The notes beneath the pieces are model-generated. The model worked only from the letters and a program-made list of their open reading frames with translations. It was not told where the DNA came from and ran no database searches. A program made the translations under genes and the position numbers. From an uncultured Prevotella sp. (lineage in GTDB: Bacteria > Bacteroidota > Bacteroidia > Bacteroidales > Bacteroidaceae), in the NCBI GenBank assembly GCA_900548585.1, contig URLI01000014.1, positions 1 through 45,992 on the forward strand: a stretch of 45,992 nt of DNA, written 5' to 3'. Below, one piece after another: positions 41,572 through 45,992 of the stretch (position 1 is its first letter; each line of letters opens with the position of its first letter).

Positions 41572-43881
41572 TTATTTCTCTCCTTTAATGACGGATGATT
41601 CACTGCTTATGTTGCTGTTTATGCGTTTTGAAGCCTCCTTGTATTTTTTACCATACGATAGGTTCAGCGTAAGGTTTAAACGTATAAGATTTCTTGTTTC
41701 ATCAAGATATTCATAGCGTTTGTAAGGAGCCACGCTTGAATAGTTTTCTTGTGCGGAAATATGCTTCAAAGAAAACAGATTCAGCACATCGGCAGAAAGG
41801 CTGAGTTTATTTGTCTGATAGCCAAACGACAACATGTGGCCGTCTTCATACCGATAAAGCGTTTCTCCCCAAAACCTGTCCTGCACATTCTTGCGAAACT
41901 GCCATCTCATAGTGAATTGTTTATAGTAAACAGAAACCTGACCTCCATAGTAGGGTATTGTTTTGCGGTGAGTGTATTGATTGCCATTGCTTTTATAAAA
42001 TTTCAAGCCGGTATAAACTTTGAACGACAGCAGATTGCCAAAAGGCTGCCCTCCATATTCAAATTCCGCATTATAGTTCTGAAAATTCTTGTGGTTTTCC
42101 ATGGTTCTGACTACCTTTTCATTATCCAGATATGTGCATTCCATGATTGGCGACTTTGAATATGTTTCATTCAAGTAGAGAGTCAATGCTGTTTTTGTGA
42201 ATTTATAATTGAATACCAACGCATTATAGAAATCAATCTGCGGCTTGAGATTAGGATTACCTCGCTGTATCTGTATAAAATCTATTTCCTGTGAATAGTC
42301 AGAAATAGCCGAAAGTGTAGGCATTATATTAGAGACCGACCCCTGATAACGAAGTTCGATTTTTGGAGAAACGGTATAACGGACGAATAGCATCGGACGA
42401 ATCGTAAAGGTGCTTTGTTTCTGTTCTCCCACATGCATCCATCGCTGGTTCAGCCCAATGCCCACTCGGCAATAAAGTTCGCTCCATGCCTTTCCCCATT
42501 GTGCATAAGAATAAAGGTTGGCCTGGCGTTGGTCTGTGTGATGCTCCTGTGTCATATCGTTTAGGACTGAATTGTAGTCGCTTTTGGTAAACTGCTGGTT
42601 GAAGTTTGCTCCAATGGTCAAAGTTCCCCAATTCTGCCTGTTCTCGTATAATTGCGACAGCGCATAGCCTTTTTGAATCTCACGGACATTACTGCAGAAT
42701 TGGTTGGATTCACTTTCGTTGTCTGCCTCCTGATACAGACGGTTGTATTTCCCTTTGTTGTATTGACCAGAGAGATTCATTACATATAGTTGATTTTCTC
42801 CTATGGGCAACTGTATATATAGTTGCGAATAAGGATTTGTGGCCGATGATTTCGCATTGTCGTATAAGTTGAGTGCTGTCCCTTTATAGTGCAAATCACT
42901 GTTCCACTCTTTATACGGTGCATTTTGGATGGCTGTCCCCAGTGAAAAGTTAATTATTTTCTTGTTCTCCTGATAGTTGTAATTGAAACGTACGTTGTGG
43001 TTGTCGTATCTGAATCGTCCAGGATGCCCCAGTTCGGTTCTCGAAAAGTTCTCATTTTGCAGATTAAAGTCCTCTTCATATTCCCTGCAGAGGTGTTTCC
43101 AATTGCGGTATGCCATATTGTAGTCTAATGAAAACTGGCTGTTCCTGCGGTTGAATTTCAAGGAAATGTAGTCCTCTCCGAAACTCGTTAAAAGCCCCTG
43201 CCATAAAGAAAGGTAAACCCTTGCGCCAACTTTGTCGTTTTTGGTAATAAAATCCAAGACCACGTCTGCATTGCCATACCGTGCTTCCGGCGTGTCGTGG
43301 TATTCTACGCGCTGTATAATTTCTGGGGAAAGTGCAGCAATTTCAACGGCTGATACCTCCCTTCCGTTAAGCAATGTCTTAACGCTTCCGCCACCGTTCA
43401 GTGTCAGGCTTTTTGTGAGTGGGTCAACATTAATCCTCGACAGGTTCATCTTGTCAAGCATAACCATAGCGTCAGGACTGTTTCTTTGAAATTCATTGGG
43501 GAAAATTCTCTTGCTTCCATTTTGAAAACTTATGCTGTTTCCCACAACGGTAACTTCGTCCAACGTAGTAAGACTTTTTTTAAGGAACATTGTCCCAATG
43601 TTCAGATCCTTTGTTATGCGGTCTATCTTTATTGTGTCAGTAGTATATCCGATATGTGATGCAACCACATAATAAAAATTGTTTTTTGCGAGATTTGAGA
43701 ATGAAAACATTCCTTTCTGTGTTTGTACGGCAGAGACAACCGTATGGCTTTTGGTGTACAGCTGTACATTGGATTCAAGGGTGTCACCATTCTCGATGAG
43801 GACTTTTCCAATAATAGAATACTGCGCATTTATTTTGCTAAATGTGCAAACCATGAACGCGAACAAAAATAGTCTTTTCAT
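41572..43881 (-). CDS. Outer-membrane beta-barrel protein 1 of the second RiPP-like locus
   Basis: A 769-aa protein with a signal peptide (MKRLFLFAFMVCTFSKINA), a carboxypeptidase-D-like domain (SIIGKVLIENGDTLESNVQL), a plug-like region (TLDEVTVVGNSISF, VMLDKMNLSRINVD, TLLNGREVSAVEIAALSPE, HDTPEARYGNADVVLD) and a full barrel. It begins 18 bp after the SPASM remnant, matching the radical SAM-barrel adjacency of the intact operon. It ends 21 bp before the C39 scar. Complete frame. Confidence 0.82.
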   Translation of the reverse strand: MKRLFLFAFMVCTFSKINAQYSIIGKVLIENGDTLESNVQLYTKSHTVVSAVQTQKGMFSFSNLAKNNFYYVVASHIGYTTDTIKIDRITKDLNIGTMFLKKSLTTLDEVTVVGNSISFQNGSKRIFPNEFQRNSPDAMVMLDKMNLSRINVDPLTKSLTLNGGGSVKTLLNGREVSAVEIAALSPEIIQRVEYHDTPEARYGNADVVLDFITKNDKVGARVYLSLWQGLLTSFGEDYISLKFNRRNSQFSLDYNMAYRNWKHLCREYEEDFNLQNENFSRTELGHPGRFRYDNHNVRFNYNYQENKKIINFSLGTAIQNAPYKEWNSDLHYKGTALNLYDNAKSSATNPYSQLYIQLPIGENQLYVMNLSGQYNKGKYNRLYQEADNESESNQFCSNVREIQKGYALSQLYENRQNWGTLTIGANFNQQFTKSDYNSVLNDMTQEHHTDQRQANLYSYAQWGKAWSELYCRVGIGLNQRWMHVGEQKQSTFTIRPMLFVRYTVSPKIELRYQGSVSNIMPTLSAISDYSQEIDFIQIQRGNPNLKPQIDFYNALVFNYKFTKTALTLYLNETYSKSPIMECTYLDNEKVVRTMENHKNFQNYNAEFEYGGQPFGNLLSFKVYTGLKFYKSNGNQYTHRKTIPYYGGQVSVYYKQFTMRWQFRKNVQDRFWGETLYRYEDGHMLSFGYQTNKLSLSADVLNLFSLKHISAQENYSSVAPYKRYEYLDETRNLIRLNLTLNLSYGKKYKEASKRINSNISSESSVIKGEK

Positions 43882-43899
43882 ATAGATTATATTAAAATT

Positions 43900-44177
43900 T
43901 CAGATAGAAGGTGTTTTAATCCTCAGTTTATCCAAATGTAAACAAATACATTTTTCTATTACTCCGTTATCTTTGTAGAGTGAGCAAATGTCAAAATTCC
44001 CATTGTCAAACATATTCTTGATTCGATAAAAGGCGCATACTCCCATGCAAATAGGTATAAATTCGCAATCCTTACATTTTTCATCTTCAAAACAATTGGC
44101 TGATGCAACATTCCCATTAAGTTAGAATCTAAATTTTCAATTCCATCAATAATGGTGATAAAATCATTTTCTATCAT
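43900..44177 (-). pseudogene. Remnant of a radical SAM/SPASM maturase (SPASM end only)
   Basis: The frame open from 44121 to the stop at 43900 encodes LNGNVASANC, then CKDCEFIPICMGVC, then AFYRIKN and further Cys residues. The CxxC...C...C spacing is that of the SPASM Cys-rich end of peptide maturases (compare CSECCLYPCCLGPC in the intact enzyme). The frame begins directly after a stop codon at 44122-44124, and a second frame, open from an ATG at 44177, covers the segment just upstream, so a frameshift is likely. The radical SAM core with CxxxCxxC is absent. It lies immediately before barrel 1. Confidence 0.7.
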
Positions 44178-44230
44178 AGATAGCAGTGTTTATATAATTC
44201 TACTCGTGTCGCTTTTCGAATCCGCGTCCT

Positions 44231-44347
44231 TTATTTCATACAGCATCCCGAATATTCGGTAGGAATTACTGCATTGCAGATAACTGCAACTTCCAAGCTA
44301 ATAGCTCGTGCTTTTATTTTTTCTAAATGCAAGTTATTCTTTAATTC
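44231..44347 (-). pseudogene. Possible remnant of a RiPP precursor gene
   Basis: A 38-codon frame without ATG reads ELKNNLHLEKIKARAISLE, then VAVICNAVIPTEYSGCCMK. The first half resembles the K/L/I-rich leader of GG-Bacteroidales precursors (K-L-x-L-x-K-I-K-x-x-x-x-S); the second half has three cysteines like a core. No GG site is present, so a deletion may have removed it. It sits exactly upstream of the maturase remnant, the slot held by the precursor in the intact operon. A TTG start at 44332 is conceivable. Weak evidence overall. Confidence 0.35.
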
Positions 44348-44414
44348 TTATTCCGTTCTCTTTTGTTTTTTACAAACTCCTTGCAAGGGACTTCATAAAT
44401 ACAGGAGCTAACTA

Positions 44415-45147
44415 TCATAGAGATAGAAGCACTGTTCCATACGAGAATCTTCCACTCTCCGGTACAAGGAGAAGAATTTTATCTCCTTGCTTTATACCCT
44501 TTGTCCTTATGAGTTCTTCCAATCCTACATAAATGGCTGCTGAACCGATGTTGCCGACAGAAGTAAGGTTTGTAAAACACTTCTCTTTTGTCAGAGCAAT
44601 GTTGCGAGCAGCTGTTTCTTCATTTAATTTCTCATAGAAAAACATTGATGATACATGAGGTATGACATAATCTATCTCTTCCGCTTTTACATGATGTTTG
44701 GCAAGTACGGTTTCGATATGGTCTACCCAATACTTGATGATGTATTTCTTTAGCTGCCGAATGTCCTGTTTGCCGACAAGCACGGCACGCTCCTTAATCT
44801 CATCAGGAAAGAACTCTTTCCAACTTTTGAGCCGTCCGTTTTCTTGCAACTCCGATGCCATAAACATACAGGTAGGTAGTTCGTTGGCATAGGAAATCAT
44901 ATCAACCCATTCGATCTTGAGTGGGCATGTTCCTTCTGGATGGTCTTGCAGCAAAACTGCTCCCGCCCCATCAGATAGCATAAACCGCATAATATCTCGT
45001 TTTGATGCCATTTTGTCTAAGGACAATGGAACGGACTCTTGAAGGATTTCCACCAATTTTCCCGATATAGTCCTCCATATCCTCATTGGCAATGGGAGAA
45101 TTAGGAAGATATGCCGATACGCTATTGATATATACTGCTTTTTCCAT
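44415..45147 (-). pseudogene. Beta-ketoacyl-ACP synthase III-like gene with internal deletion
   Basis: Starting at 45147 the frame encodes a typical N terminus (MEKAVYINSVSAYLPNSP, then EDMEDYIGKIGG and GIKTRYYA), but stops soon after residue 54. A second frame then encodes the C-terminal half: RFMLSDGAGAVLL, the active-site His in YVIPHVSS and Asn in VGNIGSAAIYVGLEEL, to a normal end. The middle, where the catalytic Cys lies, is missing; the join is near 44978 and short TATG repeats flank it. Full-length relatives are over 350 residues. It starts 7 bp after the TetR gene, so they formed one operon. The product was probably a lipid or polyketide-type intermediate. Confidence 0.75.
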
Positions 45148-45154
45148 AGGAGTA

Positions 45155-45781
45155 TTATTTGGTTATTAAATCGTATATTATGTGTATCTGCTCTTTCAAT
45201 TCTGAAATGGAAAGTTGGCTGCTCAATGCACTTCTGTACGACAAGCCAAGATATACATTCCTAATGGAGGATATAATCTTTTCTGTTTCCACAGTTTGGG
45301 TAATCTCTCCTTTCTTTTTGGCAAGCTCTATCACCTCTTTCCACTCAATGTTCTTTCTATTCTCATATTCTTGAAACTTTTCTTTCCAATCCGGATAGTT
45401 GTCTTTCAGATACAGGATAAATGACATGAAATTGGCAGGAGTGACTGTGTTTTTTGTCATTATAAAAAATGATTTCATACGGCGACCGATGTTTTCCACA
45501 CGATTGTCTATGAAGTCCTTTAATGGCGTAGAACTTGTAAACGCAAGAAGGCCGGGAGCATCATCGGTCAAGAATTGAAATACAAACCTGTCAACAGCGT
45601 GATGGAAAATATCTTCTTTATTCTTGAAGTGATGAAACATATTCCCGCGAGAAACATGGGTAGCTTCGACCAAGTCTGAGAATGATACGGCTGCATAGCC
45701 TTTTTTCAGAAATAGTCTGAACGATTCGTTTAGGATAATATCCTTTTTGCTTATACTTTCTTTATCTGTTTGATTTTCCAT
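45155..45781 (-). CDS. TetR/AcrR-family transcriptional repressor
   Basis: A 208-aa protein. The N-terminal HTH is classic TetR (ILNESFRLFLKKGYAAVSF, then VSRGNMFHHFKNKEDIFHHA). The helical C-terminal ligand domain follows. It is the first gene of a unit with the broken ketoacyl synthase, and a palindromic operator lies just upstream, so autoregulation is likely. The ligand is unknown. Confidence 0.9.
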   Translation of the reverse strand: MENQTDKESISKKDIILNESFRLFLKKGYAAVSFSDLVEATHVSRGNMFHHFKNKEDIFHHAVDRFVFQFLTDDAPGLLAFTSSTPLKDFIDNRVENIGRRMKSFFIMTKNTVTPANFMSFILYLKDNYPDWKEKFQEYENRKNIEWKEVIELAKKKGEITQTVETEKIISSIRNVYLGLSYRSALSSQLSISELKEQIHIIYDLITK

Positions 45782-45804
45782 AATTTCATAACGCTAAACT
45801 TAAA

Positions 45805-45822
45805 ACAGAATGTTTGTTCTGT
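45805..45822. promoter_or_regulatory. Palindromic operator upstream of the TetR gene
   Basis: ACAGAA-TGTTTG-TTCTGT is a perfect inverted repeat with 6-bp arms, 24 bp before the TetR start codon at 45781. On the minus strand TAAGTTTA, a possible -7 box, follows directly, so a bound repressor would block the promoter. Confidence 0.6.
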
Positions 45823-45842
45823 ACTTCTAAGCGCAATGTTAC

Positions 45843-45861
45843 GCAGATTATTTCAATCTGC
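45843..45861. repeat. Second inverted repeat upstream of the TetR gene
   Basis: GCAGATT-ATTTC-AATCTGC has perfect 7-bp arms. On the plus strand it is followed by CAAACTTTTT, so it could be a terminator of a gene outside the window, or a second regulatory site. The rest of 45862-45992 shows no gene. Confidence 0.5.
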
Positions 45862-45992
45862 CAAACTTTTTCGAGGATTTTTCTCCCAAAAGTTTCATTT
45901 TTCTCATTTTGCAATGCAAAAGAGTTGATTCTGGGTGTTTTTTGCAGGCTTAATAATTAGGCTGAAAATCCCGTCAAATTCCTCCCATTAGA

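Noticed and set aside
44343..44420. Short minus-strand frame beginning MIVSSCIYEVPC overlapping the ketoacyl synthase stop
   Set aside because: Only about 25 codons with no family resemblance; the ATGA overlap is probably coincidental.

Overview
The window reads as a Bacteroidales chromosome segment, most likely Prevotellaceae. Three things point that way: promoters with the Bacteroidota -7 box TAnnTTTG, a type IX secretion (T9SS) C-terminal sorting domain, and many outer-membrane beta-barrel proteins of the Bacteroidota carboxypeptidase-D/plug/OMP_b-brl type. GC-rich housekeeping blocks alternate with two visibly AT-rich blocks that carry peptide natural-product (RiPP) genes.

Positions 1-15.8 kb are mostly core. 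They hold the 3' part of a tRNA-Phe gene, a T9SS-secreted adhesin-like protein, and a minus-strand operon of an alpha-2-macroglobulin-like protein, a DUF1573 protein, MeaB and IspH. A Bcp peroxiredoxin follows, then a membrane-anchored winged-helix regulator next to an outer-membrane barrel gene.

Positions 15.9-22.8 kb (minus strand) hold what looks like a complete RiPP operon. Reading in the direction of transcription it has a promoter, a 55-aa double-glycine precursor peptide (22506-22673), a hairpin that may act as an attenuator, a radical SAM/SPASM maturase, an outer-membrane barrel, a C39-peptidase ABC exporter and a very short HlyD-like adaptor. The precursor core ends in GHGCNVAGALNRGTGCGC. 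The inferred flow is: leader-guided modification by the radical SAM enzyme, cleavage after GG by the C39 domain, then export through the ABC/HlyD unit, with the barrel at the outer membrane. This is the best candidate for an undescribed system here.

Positions 22.9-36.2 kb are mainly core again. They contain clpB, preceded by four 22-bp tandem repeats; a roughly 0.9 kb stretch without a convincing gene; a small membrane protein, a YjjP/YjjB (ThrE-type) transporter and a LysR regulator on the plus strand; and a minus-strand block of tig, clpP, clpX, recQ and a PagL-like lipid A deacylase.

Positions 36.2-45.8 kb are a second, decayed RiPP-like locus with the same gene order. It has a possible precursor remnant, a SPASM-domain remnant of a radical SAM enzyme, three full-length outer-membrane barrels, a 31-codon scar of a C39 gene start, and a C39 peptidase cut off from its ABC transporter, whose reading frame now runs through the tig promoter. 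At the right edge a TetR regulator with a palindromic operator precedes a ketoacyl-ACP synthase III gene that has lost its middle, including the expected catalytic Cys region.
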